Source: a bacterium
GTDB lineage: Bacteria; Krumholzibacteriota; Krumholzibacteriia; LZORAL124-64-63
Assembly (NCBI GenBank): GCA_016719645.1
Contig: JADJYS010000001.1
Span: forward strand, 186,001-250,000
Length of the DNA stretch: 64,000 nucleotides
Direction: 5' to 3'
Part shown: piece by piece, positions 35,327-46,866 of the stretch
How positions within the stretch are numbered: the first letter of the stretch is position 1
Layout of the letters: each line of letters opens with the position of its first letter
Notes under the pieces: model-generated
What the model was told of the DNA's origin: nothing
The model's database searches: none
What the model saw: only the letters and a program-made list of their open reading frames with translations
Translations under genes and position numbers: made by a program

Positions 35327-36600
35327 GCGTTCGCGGGTTCGCAGAAGTCCGCCCCGGCATCGGCGGGAGGCGCCGCAACGAGTGACGGCGCCAGGTCCGG
35401 CGCCGCCGGCAGGGCCAGGCGCACGTCGGTCGACCCGCTCTCGTAGCGCACGACGGTCACCTTGCCGCCGTGGAGTTCCTCGACGATCCTCACCACGATC
35501 GCCAGGCCGAACCCCTCGTCGCGCCGGGCGGTGAACGCGGCCGCCGCCGCCGCGGTCGCGTCGGCGTCCGGGCCCGGCGTTCCCAGCGCCGCATCGTCGT
35601 GCACGCGGATCTCGATCGCCTTCCCATCGTCCGTTCTCGCCGAATGCACGTGCAGCACCGTCCCCGGCCGGACCGTCCGCAGGGCGTCGGTGAGCAGGCA
35701 CAGCAGGGCCTGGCGCAGCAGCTTGGGGTCCGCGCGCACGGCCAGCGCGGGATCGTGCCGGCAGTCGTAGCGCGCACCTTTCCCGACGACCTGCGGTTCG
35801 ACGAGCTGCTTCACGTCCCGGCAGACCGACACCAGCTGCACGTCCTGGAGGCGCGCGGCGACGTCGCCGGTCTCGAGCCGCGCGTACTCGAGGATCGATT
35901 CGACCAGGCCGAGCAGGCGCACGCCCGACTCGTGGATGCGGTCGAGATGGGGCCGCAGGTCGTCGGGCAGGCCCTGGCGCCGGGAGAGGATCTGCGAGAA
36001 GCCGAGGATCGCGTTCAGCGGGGTGCGCAGCTCGTGGCTGAAATGGGCCAGGAAGCGGTCCTTCGCCTGGGCGGCCTCCTCGGCGCGGCGCGCCTGGTCC
36101 CGCACCTCGCGCAGGTAGCGCTGGCGCAGGCGCTCGGAGAGGGACGCCAGGGTCGCGACCAGCGCCAGCGCCGCCATCATCTCCAGGCGCACGCTCGTGG
36201 TCGTGCCGTCCGGCAGGCCGTGGTGCTCCAGGATCCAGGCCAGGGCGACGATCCACGAGCCCATGAACCACCAGCCGGCCCGCAGCCCGATCATGAAGAA
36301 CGCGATGACCGGCACGCCGTAGGCCCAGACCAGGGCCGCGATGCCCAGCGTCGGCAGGCTGAGCAGGATGAAGACCATCATCGCGTTCAGGCCGACCACG
36401 GCCGCGCGGCGGAGGCCGCCGGTGCGCTCCAGCAACAGCAGGTTGAGCGCCAGCACGACCGCGAGGCCGGCGTTGCCCGCGGCGACCTGGGGGAACCCGC
36501 GCAGAATGTTCACGCCGATGAACGTCACCGCGAAGGCGATGGTCACCATGGAGAAGATGATGATCGAGCGCCGCAGGGCCGCCGCCTCGCGCGCGTTCAC
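35317..36600 (-). CDS. Membrane histidine kinase-like protein with degenerate ATPase domain
   Basis: A 427-residue last gene of the signalling operon. GTG 36598-36600 overlaps the HDOD stop as GTGA. About six TM helices (~12-155) precede a HisKA domain with a normal H-box, HFSHELRTPLNA (His188). The ATP-binding domain is degraded: the N-box reads LCLLTDALRTV, with Asp in place of the essential Asn, and the G1 box DxGxG is absent (DDAALGTPG), followed by an Ala-rich stretch. G2 (GFGLAI) is retained. It may be a phosphotransfer or pseudokinase partner of the hybrid kinase encoded two genes upstream. Confidence 0.8.
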   Translation of the reverse strand: MNAREAAALRRSIIIFSMVTIAFAVTFIGVNILRGFPQVAAGNAGLAVVLALNLLLLERTGGLRRAAVVGLNAMMVFILLSLPTLGIAALVWAYGVPVIAFFMIGLRAGWWFMGSWIVALAWILEHHGLPDGTTTSVRLEMMAALALVATLASLSERLRQRYLREVRDQARRAEEAAQAKDRFLAHFSHELRTPLNAILGFSQILSRRQGLPDDLRPHLDRIHESGVRLLGLVESILEYARLETGDVAARLQDVQLVSVCRDVKQLVEPQVVGKGARYDCRHDPALAVRADPKLLRQALLCLLTDALRTVRPGTVLHVHSARTDDGKAIEIRVHDDAALGTPGPDADATAAAAAAFTARRDEGFGLAIVVRIVEELHGGKVTVVRYESGSTDVRLALPAAPDLAPSLVAAPPADAGADFCEPANAQR

Positions 36601-37420
36601 GACGGGCTCCCGATGGCCTGCTCCGAGAGCCGGTCCAGCGCGGCCTCGAAGGGCGCCGCGGCGAAGCCGTGCGCCGACAGGACGGCGCGGGCCCGGGTCA
36701 GCGCCTCGGGCTCGCAGACGCCCTTGACCGAGACGCACAGCCCGATCACGAGCAGGGCCAGGGCGGGCCGGCGCAGGTTGAGCGGCGCCAGGTGGGGCGC
36801 GCCCGCGTGGCGGATGATCTCGGTGATCTCGGCCTCGAAGTTCCAGCGGTCGAAGATCGTCGCGGTCAGGGCGTGGCTGTCGATCCCCGCGAACTCCAGT
36901 TCGACGCCGGCCACGTCGTCGCCGGCGCGGACGGCGGCCAGGAACTCGTCGCGCCGGCCGGTCCGGTCCACCGCCTTGGCCAGCACGATCTTGCCCAGGT
37001 CCATCATGAAGGCGGCGGGCGAGACCACCGCCAGGCTGCCGGGGTCGACGCGGCCGTACCACGACGTCGCCAGGTCCCGCTGCAGGGCGGCCAGGTCGAC
37101 GAAGGCCTCGTTGCCGATCCCGTAGGGCGTCATGTCCATCTCGAAGTACTTGCGCACGGTCAGGGCGACGGCGAAGCCGCGGACCATGCCGGCGCCGAAC
37201 ATCATCACCGCCCGCGAGACGGACTTCACCTCGCCGCGGAAGCCGTAGAGGGCCGAGTTCGCGGCCTTCAGCAGGTAGGCGGTCAGGACGGGGTCGCACT
37301 TCAGGGCGTCGACGATGTCCTCGACGTCGGCGTCGTCCCGGCGGCAGACCTCCTGCACGCGCAGGACCGAGGCCGGCAGCGGCGGCAGGGAGTTGACCAG
37401 GGACATGACCGCGTCGAGGC

Positions 37421-37424
<4 letters not shown>
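36597..37424 (-). CDS. HDOD-domain signalling protein
   Basis: A 275-residue cytoplasmic protein. GTG 37422-37424 overlaps the hybrid-kinase stop as GTGA. The HDOD domain spans most of it: NSLPPLPASVLRVQEVC, then VDALKCDPVLTAYLLKAANS, then the helix VSRAVMMFGAGMVRGFAVAL. HDOD domains resemble HD phosphohydrolases without the catalytic His-Asp pair and act in regulatory assemblies, often with c-di-GMP systems. The operon partner with an HD-GYP domain fits this. Confidence 0.88.
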
Positions 37425-39740
<2,316 letters not shown>

Positions 39741-39748
<8 letters not shown>

Positions 39749-40823
39749 GTTCCACGGCTCCCAGCAGGGTGGTCTTGTTGAGCACCTTGACGCCGGAGTG
39801 GCCGGCGTTGGTGATCTCGCCGATGCTGGTCACGCCGAAGATCCGCGGCCCGGAGGCGCCGGCGCCGGCGCCGTCGCAGACGCCGTCGAGCTCGCGGGCG
39901 AAGTCGTCCTCCAGGAACAGCACCCGCGAGATGCAGTCGAACAGGAAGGCCTGGCTGAAGCCGCCGCCGGCGAAGGTGTCGCGCGAGAGGGCCCGCGAGG
40001 AGTCCAGCAGCTGCTCCCGGACGCCCTTCATGATGTAGAGCGCGTCGAGGCGGTGCACCGAGGAGACGATCGTCAGCGAGCCGTCGGGGTTGGCGCGGAT
40101 GGGGTCGCGCACGACGATCTCGCTGCCCTTGAAGGTGGCGATCCCGAAGGGGTAGGACTTGGCGACGGCGAGGAAGTTGTCGGCGCGGATGCCGACGCCC
40201 TCCTGCTCGGCCAGGATCCGGCGGTACACGCCGAAGGCCGGCTCGCCGTTGAGCTCGTGCAGGACGTTGCCCTCGGCGCGGGTCACCACCAGCGGGCCGT
40301 GGATCGACTCCCAGCCGTGGCGGGCCCCGGCGCGCAGGCGCAGGCCGGTGCCGACGAGCAGGGCCGCGTCGGCGCGGATCCCCGCGGCGTCGAAGACGAC
40401 CGGCCCGGGCGTGAAGTCCTTGGTGCCCACGCCGGTCCCCAGGACGGTGCGGCCCCGCACGGGGCCGTCGAGGGCGCCCGCGAAGCCGTCGAGGTGGCGG
40501 GAGAGGCCGTCGGCGAACAGCAGCAGGGAGGTGAAGTCGCGGCCCTCGAGCGCGCGCTCGATCGCCGCCGGCCCCGCGGTCATCGGCAGGACCACGGCGA
40601 AGGTGGCGTCGCGCGGCAGCGCCAGGCAGGCGATGCCGCTGGCGATCGTCCGCCGGTCGGCGATGAGGTAGGGCACCACCGCGCCGCAGACGGCGTGGCC
40701 GTGCAGCATCTCCCGCAGGCGCGGCAGCGCCGGCACGAAGTCCTCCGTGATCAGCAGGACGTAGTCCTGGCCGGGCTTCCCGGCGAGGGACTCGGCCGTC
40801 TCGTGCAGCGTGATCTCGATCAT
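39741..40823 (-). CDS. FIST N/C-domain sensory protein
   Basis: A 360-residue cytoplasmic protein of the FIST family, predicted small-ligand sensors. Visible: the FIST_N end (RTVLGTGVGTKDFTPGPVVF), then a FIST_C region with GEPAFGVYRRIL, FGIATFKGSEIVVRDPI, GSLTIVSSVHRLDALYIM, and the family block SQAFLFDCISRVLFLEDDF. ATG 40821-40823 overlaps the stop of the receiver gene as ATGA. Placement next to a hybrid kinase suggests it feeds ligand information into that kinase. Confidence 0.87.
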
Positions 40824-41197
40824 GGGGTCACCTCCGCGGCGGCGAAGGGGTCCAGGACCCGTCGCAGCTCGTCCATGTCGATGGGCTTGGACACGTAGCC
40901 GTCGAAGCCGTTCATCAGCAGGCGCTCCCGGTCGCCGACGACGGCGAACGCGGTCACGCTGATCACCGGCATGCGCAGCCCGAGCTCCTCGCGCAGCTTG
41001 CGCAGCAGCCCGATCCCGTCGAGCCCCGGCATGTCGATGTCGGTCAGCACGACGTCGAAGTCCTGCGCGGCCGCCAGCGCCGCGGCTTCGTCGCCGCCGG
41101 CGGCGATCGCGACGTCCGCGGCCGGGTACAGCAGCGCCAGCATCTCGTGGATGACCAGGCGGTTGAACTCGTCGTCCTCGGCCACGAGGAACCTCAT
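40820..41197 (-). CDS. Single-domain response regulator (CheY-like receiver)
   Basis: A 125-residue stand-alone receiver. Acidic pocket AEDDE at the N-terminus, phospho-acceptor Asp in VVLTDIDMPGLDG (~residue 53), switch Thr in ISVTAFAV, and conserved Lys in YVSKPIDMDEL. No output domain. Its start overlaps the stop of the HD-GYP gene as ATGA, and its stop overlaps the FIST start. It probably acts as a phosphate shuttle or sink within this operon. Confidence 0.93.
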   Translation of the reverse strand: MRFLVAEDDEFNRLVIHEMLALLYPAADVAIAAGGDEAAALAAAQDFDVVLTDIDMPGLDGIGLLRKLREELGLRMPVISVTAFAVVGDRERLLMNGFDGYVSKPIDMDELRRVLDPFAAAEVTP

Positions 41198-42306
41198 GTC
41201 GCGGCTCCGATCGGCTCGGGTGCGGGCGTCGCGGGCGGCGCGGCCTCGTCCGGGAAGGCGTCGCGGATGGCGAGCACCGCCGCGAGGTCGCCCAGGAACA
41301 GGTCCAGCAGGCGGGGGTCGAACTGGGTGCCCCGCTGGCGGTTCATCAGCTCCAGCGTCTCCTCGATCCCGAACGCCGGCTTGTAGCTGCGCCGCGAGGT
41401 CAGGGCGTCGAAGACGTCGGCGATCGAGGCCAGGCGGCCGTAGATGTGGATGCCCTCGCCGGCCAGCCCGTGGGGGTAGCCGGAACCGTCGAAGCGCTCG
41501 TGGTGCTGCAGCGCGATGATGCGGCCCGCCTCGATCAGGGGGTAGCGCTCGCCGCGGGCGAGGATCGCGCCGCCGATCAGGGGGTGCCGCTGCATCTCGG
41601 TCCGCTCCTGCTGGGTCAGCGGCGCAGCCTTGCGCAGGATCACGTCGGGGACGCCGATCTTGCCGATGTCGTGCAGCGGGGAGGCGTGCAGCACCGTGCC
41701 GACCTCGACCGTGGGCAGGCCGGCCAGGCGCGCGAGGTGCGCGGCGTAGTGGCTCATGCGGCGGATGTGCGACCCGGTCTCGAGGTCCCGGAACTCGGCC
41801 GCGCGGCCCAGGCGCTGGCAGATCTCCCGCTCGGTCTCGCTGGCCAGTTCCAGCGCGGCGCGCAGGTCGGCGGTGCGGCGCGCCACCTCGTCCTCGAGCA
41901 GCGACTTGGCGTCCTGCAGGTAGTCGTTGAACTCCTTGAGCCGGGCGTGGTTGCGCGTGCGCAGGATCAGTTCTTCGATGTCCAGCGGCTTGGGCAGGAA
42001 ATCGTCGGCGCCGGCCGCGAGGGCCCGGTGCTTCTCCTCGGCGTTGGCCGTGACGACGATCACGGGGATGCGGGCCAGCCCCGCGTCGCTCTTCAGGACG
42101 GCCAGCGTGGCGAACCCGTCCAGGACGGGCATGGCGAGGTCCAGCAGGATGACGTCCGCCGCCAGCCCGCCGGCGAGCTGGTCCAGGGCGCTGCGGCCGT
42201 GGATCGCGCGCGTGACGAGCGTGTCGGGCTGCTCGGCGAAGGCCAGCTCGATCAGGTCCAGGTTGACCGGTTCGTCGTCGACGGCCAGGATCGTGGTCGT
42301 CCGCAT
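41194..42306 (-). CDS. RpfG-like response regulator with HD-GYP phosphodiesterase domain
   Basis: A 370-residue first gene of the six-gene signalling operon. A receiver domain (1-~125: AVDDEPVN, Asp in VILLDLAMPVLDG, Lys in LPKPLDIEEL) is joined by a coiled linker to an HD-GYP domain (~165-350). Intact catalytic signatures are present: HIRRMSHYA, SPLHDIGKIGVPD (HD) and HHERFDGSGYPHGL (GYP). HD-GYP enzymes hydrolyse c-di-GMP or related dinucleotides. All five downstream genes overlap stop-to-start, suggesting one transcript and coordinated stoichiometry. Confidence 0.94.
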   Translation of the reverse strand: MRTTTILAVDDEPVNLDLIELAFAEQPDTLVTRAIHGRSALDQLAGGLAADVILLDLAMPVLDGFATLAVLKSDAGLARIPVIVVTANAEEKHRALAAGADDFLPKPLDIEELILRTRNHARLKEFNDYLQDAKSLLEDEVARRTADLRAALELASETEREICQRLGRAAEFRDLETGSHIRRMSHYAAHLARLAGLPTVEVGTVLHASPLHDIGKIGVPDVILRKAAPLTQQERTEMQRHPLIGGAILARGERYPLIEAGRIIALQHHERFDGSGYPHGLAGEGIHIYGRLASIADVFDALTSRRSYKPAFGIEETLELMNRQRGTQFDPRLLDLFLGDLAAVLAIRDAFPDEAAPPATPAPEPIGAAT

Positions 42307-42422
42307 CGGTTGCTCCCCGCAGCTGAAGGCCGGCGCACGCCGCCGGTGTTCGGGCGATCCTCTGGGCTTCCCCTACGTCGGCCGGAGCGGCCGCGACTTG
42401 AGTCTCCGTACCGGGCCCCGGT

Positions 42423-43073
42423 TCAGGACGGCTGGTACTGGGGCAACCCCAGCTCGCGCCGGATCTCGGCCTGCACCTCGGCGACCGGCAGCGTGCCGTC
42501 CACCCGCACGACCAGCTCCTTGCGGGAGAACAGGTCCAGCACCGGCCGGGTGACGGTGTGGAAGTCGGCCAGCCGGGCCCGCAGGGCGGCCTCGGTGTCG
42601 TCGGGCCGCGCCACCAGGCTGCCGCCGCACACGTCGCAGCGGTCGGCGACGGCGGGGCGGTGGTGGATCAGGTTGTAGTCCAGGCCGCAGCCGCTGCACA
42701 GGCGCCGCGACATCACCCGCTCCAGCACCACGTGGTCGGGCACCTGGATGTCGATCACCGCGTCGATGTCGAACCGCTCCAGGAAGAACTCGGCCTGGGT
42801 GCGGTTGCGGGGGAAGCCGTCCAGGATGAAGCCGTAGTTCCAGTCGTGCTCGTCGAGCCGGGTGTGCACGATGTCGGCGACGATGTCGTCGGGCACCAGC
42901 CGGCCGTCGGCGACGATGCGCTTGATGCGCGCGGCGAGCTTCGTGTGGTGCTGGATGTTCCAGCGGAAGATGTCCCCGACGCTGATGTGGACGAGGTCGA
43001 GGTCCTGCGCCAGCAGCTTGGCCTGGGTGCCCTTGCCGCAGCCCTGCACGCCCATGATCACGAACTTGTTCAT
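42423..43073 (-). CDS. adk: Adenylate kinase (zinc-lid type) with atypical P-loop
   Basis: A 216-residue nucleoside monophosphate kinase interconverting ATP+AMP and 2 ADP. P-loop GVQGCGKGTQ (8-17), in which the usual Pro-Gly-Ala is Gln-Gly-Cys; AMP-site ISVGDIFRW (usual stGDmlR); ILDGFPRNRTQ; and a lid with four Cys (126, 129, 146, 149), a zinc site. ATG 43071-43073 follows GGGGAGGA. The deviations in the P-loop and the SVGDIF motif are unusual for bacterial Adk, so a specialised NMP kinase cannot be excluded. Confidence 0.88.
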   Translation of the reverse strand: MNKFVIMGVQGCGKGTQAKLLAQDLDLVHISVGDIFRWNIQHHTKLAARIKRIVADGRLVPDDIVADIVHTRLDEHDWNYGFILDGFPRNRTQAEFFLERFDIDAVIDIQVPDHVVLERVMSRRLCSGCGLDYNLIHHRPAVADRCDVCGGSLVARPDDTEAALRARLADFHTVTRPVLDLFSRKELVVRVDGTLPVAEVQAEIRRELGLPQYQPS

Positions 43074-43248
43074 CGCGTTCCTCCCCGGCGGGATGTCGAA
43101 GGGATCGGCCGCGGCCGCCTTTGTCATCGGCCGCCGCCGCCGACACTTGGGCGATCTTTCCATGTCCGACCGCCCGGCACCTCTTTTTCTTGACGGGCGT
43201 CGGCCCGCTGACGCACGATCCGGCGGGAAACCTACCCGGAGGTCAAGG

Positions 43249-45634
43249 ATGACCCGCCGCATCCTGCAGTCGGTCGGCATCGCCGGCCTGTTCGTCGGCC
43301 TGACGGCCGCCGCCGCCGGCGGCGTCCCAGAGCGCGCAGCACGTCACCGAACTCGCCCACTGGTTCAACGGCCCCTGCCGGGTCGTGAAGCTCGCGGGCG
43401 GGATCGTCCACGTCGGCAACGGCATGGCGCTCGACCTCGCGGACCTCAACGATGGGGGAGCGCCGCGGCCGCTGGGCAAGGTCGCGCTGCCGGCGGCGGT
43501 GGAGGACCTGGCCGTGGACGGCGGCCTGATCGTTGTCGCGCTCGGGACGGCCGGCGTGCGCGTGATCGACGCGAGCGACCCGGGCGAGCCGCGCCTCGTG
43601 GGCGAGTTCGTCGAGGCGGGCGCCGACGTGCGCGGCGTGGCGCTGGGCGGCGGCGTGGCCTACCTGGCCGACCTGGCCCTCGGCCTGCGCGTGGTGAGCC
43701 TGGCCGATCCCGCGTCGCCCGCCCTGATCGGCGGCCTCGACCCCGACGACGACCTCTCGCGCCTCGCCCTGCGCGGCAGCACCCTCTACCTGTGCGACTT
43801 CTCCGGCGACCTGCGCGTGATCGACGTCTCCTCGCCGGCGCACCCGGTCCAGGTGGGCTACTTCGGCACCTGGGGCGGCGTCTACGGCGTGGACGTCTCC
43901 GGCACCCACGCCTACCTGGCCGACGGCGTGCTGGGCCTGCGCGTCCTGGACGTCGCCGATCCCGCCCACCCCCGCGAGGTCGGCGCGCTGGACACCGCCG
44001 GCTGGGCTTACGGCGTCGCGGTCGACGGGGACGTGGCGTACATCGCCGACGGCACGGCCGGCCTGCGCATCGTGGACGTGGGCGCGCCGGCCGCGCCGTC
44101 CCAGCTGGCCGTCCTGGACACCGACGGCCACGCCTGGAACGTCGCCGCCGCCGACGGCCGGGCCTACGTGGCGGATTCCTGGCCCGGCCTGCGCATCGTC
44201 GACGTCTCGGCGCCGGCGGCTCCCGCCGAGATCGGGGGCTACCTGATGCGCGGCAACACGGCGGCGGCGGCCCGCCGCGACAGCCTGATCGCCGTGGCCG
44301 ACCTCGAGCACGGCCTGCGGCTGCTGGCGCTGCGCGACGGCGGGCGCCTGTTCGAGATCTCCTCGGTGGACCTGGGCGCCCCGGTCGCCGACGTGGCCAT
44401 CCGCGGCACCCAGGTCTACGCCGCGGTGCGCACCGCCGGCCTGGCGGTCGTCGACGCGGGGTTGCCGTCGGCGCCGGTCGTCTCGGGCCTCTACGACACC
44501 GGCGGGGACGCGCGCGCGCTGGCGCTCGAAGGCGGGCGCCTCTACGTCGCGGCCGGCGCCGGCGGGCTGCGGGTGCTGGACGTGGCCAACCCGGCCGCGC
44601 CCTTCCCGATCGGGCAGGCAAGCCCGCCCGGGAGCGCCGTGGACGTGGCGGCCTCCGGCGACGACGTGGTGGTGGCGGTCGCGGCGGTGGGTCTGGTCTC
44701 CTTCGACCTGCTCAACCCCGGCGCGCCGGCGGCGCTCGACACGCTCGCGCTGCAAGGCGAGACGCTGGCGGTCACGCGCCTCGACGGCGCGCTGTACGTC
44801 GCGGCCGGGGCGGCCGGCGTGCGCGTCATCGACGCGGCCGACGGCGCGGCGTTGTCGCTGCACCACACCGTGGCCTTGCCCGGGTACGTGCAGGGGGTCG
44901 CGGCCGCCGCGGGCCATCTCTACGCCGCCGCCGGCAGCGCGGGCCTGCGGGTCCTGGATGCCGGCATCGGCCTGGATCCCTACCAGGTCGGCTGGTTCAC
45001 GACCGCCTACGCGGCCGGCCTCGCCGCCGACGGCCGCGACGTCGTGCTGGCCGACGGCTACGACGGCGTGCGGCTGCTGCGCAACGCCCTGGTCGTGCCG
45101 GCGGTGGTCGAGGAGTTCGCGGCGACCTGGGAGGGGGACGCCGCCGGCGTGCGCTGGCGGTTGCGCGGGCTGCCGCCGGGCGGAGAACCGCGCCTCGAGC
45201 GCCACGATCACGACGGCGGTGTGGTGGATCTGGGCCCGCTGGCGGACCCCGCGGTGGGCCGGCTGCGCGATGCGGCGGCGCCGCGGACGGGCACCCTCTA
45301 CCGGTTGGTCGCGACCGGCACCATCCTGGCCGAAGCCGCGCTGCCGCCGGCGCCCGCGACGGCCCTCGCCCTGGCCGCCGCCCCGAACCCCTTCAACCCG
45401 CGGCTGGCCGTCCGCTACGACCTGCCCGCGCCGGGCCCCGCGCGCCTGACCGCCTACGACCTGCGCGGCCGCCGCGTCGCCGTGCTGCTGGACGCCGAAC
45501 AACCGGCCGGCGCCGGTGTCGCGGTCTGGGATGGTGTGGACGACGCAGGCCGGCCGCTGCCTTCGGGCACCTATATGCTGCGCCTGGAACACGCCGGACG
45601 CGTGCGCTCGCTCGCCGTCCGGCTCGTGCGCTGA
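43249..45634 (+). CDS. Secreted LVIVD-repeat propeller protein, frameshift at the signal-peptide junction
   Basis: The signal peptide MTRRILQSVGIAGLFVGLTA begins at ATG 43249, but the mature protein lies in another frame (open from ~43303 to 45634). Continuing the second frame upstream gives SQSAQHVTELAHWFNG just after the signal peptide, so the two parts clearly belong together. The break falls in the GCC/GGC-rich run at 43303-43328. The mature ~770 residues hold about 14 LVIVD-type units (for example LRVIDVSSPAHPVQVGYF), predicted beta-propellers, then a FlgD-like domain with PNPFNPRLAVRYDLP ending RSLAVRLVR. Alternatively translation starts at GTG 43385 without an export signal, which is less likely. 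It is a sister of the gene at 13227. Confidence 0.78.
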
Positions 45635-45686
45635 CCGGTTCGCGTCCGGCGACGACATCGTCCCTGCCCCGCCCCATGCCGCTGTC

Positions 45687-45824
45687 CGACTTGGGTCCGC
45701 ACTTCCTGCCGGGACAGGGGTGTCCTGCAGGCCCTGGAGCCAGGATGGCGGAAGGGCCGGAAGGCCAAGCGCTCCGGGCACACGAGGTGCCCGGAGCGCG
45801 TCCCCTGTCCCGGCAGGAAGTGCG
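45687..45824 (+). repeat. Palindromic element, copy 2 (AGGAG-loop double hairpin)
   Basis: Nearly identical inside to the copy at 6193. The outer stem (45698-45720 with 45802-45824, 23 bp) has compensatory changes relative to copy 1: ACTTCC/GGAAGT instead of ACATCC/GGATGT, and GGACAGGGG/CCCCTGTCC instead of GGACCGGGG/CCCCGGTCC. The second hairpin is a perfect 13-bp stem (45769-45781 / 45787-45799) with loop ACGAG and one compensatory change. The 11 outermost bases of the right arm are lost where the aldo/keto reductase stop codon (45826) begins. Confidence 0.85.
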
Positions 45825-45825
45825 C

Positions 45826-46824
45826 CTACATACCGCGCCAGCACTTCTCCGCTTCGGGCCGGTTGTCCAGGATGCCCTCGATGCGCTCCAGCACCTCGGG
45901 CGTGAGCCGCGCCGCGACCTCCAGCGCCCGCATGTTCTCGGTCACCTGTTCGGGCCGCGAGGCCCCGGTGATCACCGTGCTGACGTCGTCGTTGGCCAGG
46001 CACCAGGCGATGGCCAGCTGGGCCAGGGTGCAGTCCAGCTCGTCCGCCAGGGGCGCCAGCTGCTTGACCTTGGCGATCTTGCGGCGGCCCTCCTCGCTCT
46101 CGAGGTGGGGGCGCAGCCACTGGTAGTTCGGCAGGGACATGCGCGAGCCCGCGGGGATGCCGTCGTTGTACTTGCCGGTCAGGATGCCGCTGGCCAGGGG
46201 CGACCAGATCGTGGTGCCCAGGCCGATCTCCTCGTAGAGCGGCGCGTACTCGACCTCGACGCGGTGGCGGTGCAGCATGTGGTACTGCGGCTGCTCCATC
46301 GTCGGCGGGGTCAGGTGCTCGGCGCGGGCGATGTCGTAGGCGCGGCGGATCTGCGCGGCGCTCCACTCGCTGGTGCCCCAGTAGAACGCCCGGCCGCTCT
46401 CCACGACCCGGTGCATGGCCCGCACCGTCTCCTCGATCGGTGTCTCGAGGTCGGGGCGGTGGCAGAAGATCAGGTCCACGTAGTCCAGGCCCAGCCGCTT
46501 CAGCGCGGCGTCGGTGCCCTCCATGACGTGCTTGCGCGACAGGCCGCGGTCGTTCGGGCCGGGGCCGCCCCAGAAGATCTTGGTGGAGATCACCAGGTCG
46601 CTGCGCTTCCAGCCGGCGCGGCGCAGCACCTCGCCCATGATCTCCTCGGAGCGTCCGGCCGCGTAGACCTCGGCGTTGTCGAAGAAGTTCACGCCGGCGT
46701 CGACGGCGGCCTTCATGCAGGCGTGGGCGAGGTCGACGTCCATCTGGTCGCCGAAGGTCACCCACGAGCCGAAGGAAAGGGCCGAGACCTTCAGTCCCGA
46801 CTTGCCGAGGAACCTGTATTCCAT
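45826..46824 (-). CDS. Aldo/keto reductase (Kv-beta/AKR6-like)
   Basis: A 332-residue NADPH-dependent oxidoreductase with a TIM-barrel fold. The catalytic tetrad is visible: Asp49 and Tyr54 (FDNAEVY), Lys82 (ISTKIFW) and His122 (FCHRPD). The GTSEWSAAQI and late GASRPEQVTENM segments form the nucleotide site. The STKIFWGGPGPNDRGLSRKH block resembles potassium-channel beta-subunit and YghZ-type enzymes. The physiological substrate is unknown; small aldehydes such as methylglyoxal are typical. It lies 42 bases after znuB on the same strand and could be the tail of that operon. Confidence 0.92.
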   Translation of the reverse strand: MEYRFLGKSGLKVSALSFGSWVTFGDQMDVDLAHACMKAAVDAGVNFFDNAEVYAAGRSEEIMGEVLRRAGWKRSDLVISTKIFWGGPGPNDRGLSRKHVMEGTDAALKRLGLDYVDLIFCHRPDLETPIEETVRAMHRVVESGRAFYWGTSEWSAAQIRRAYDIARAEHLTPPTMEQPQYHMLHRHRVEVEYAPLYEEIGLGTTIWSPLASGILTGKYNDGIPAGSRMSLPNYQWLRPHLESEEGRRKIAKVKQLAPLADELDCTLAQLAIAWCLANDDVSTVITGASRPEQVTENMRALEVAARLTPEVLERIEGILDNRPEAEKCWRGM

Positions 46825-46866
46825 CTCATCCTCCAGGGGTTCGCGTGTCGGGGAACGGGTGGGCCG

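Noticed and set aside
43232..46765. 1177-residue minus-strand open frame
   Set aside because: Shadow frame crossing the LVIVD gene, the palindromic element and the aldo/keto reductase gene in the wrong frame; the codon pattern is random.
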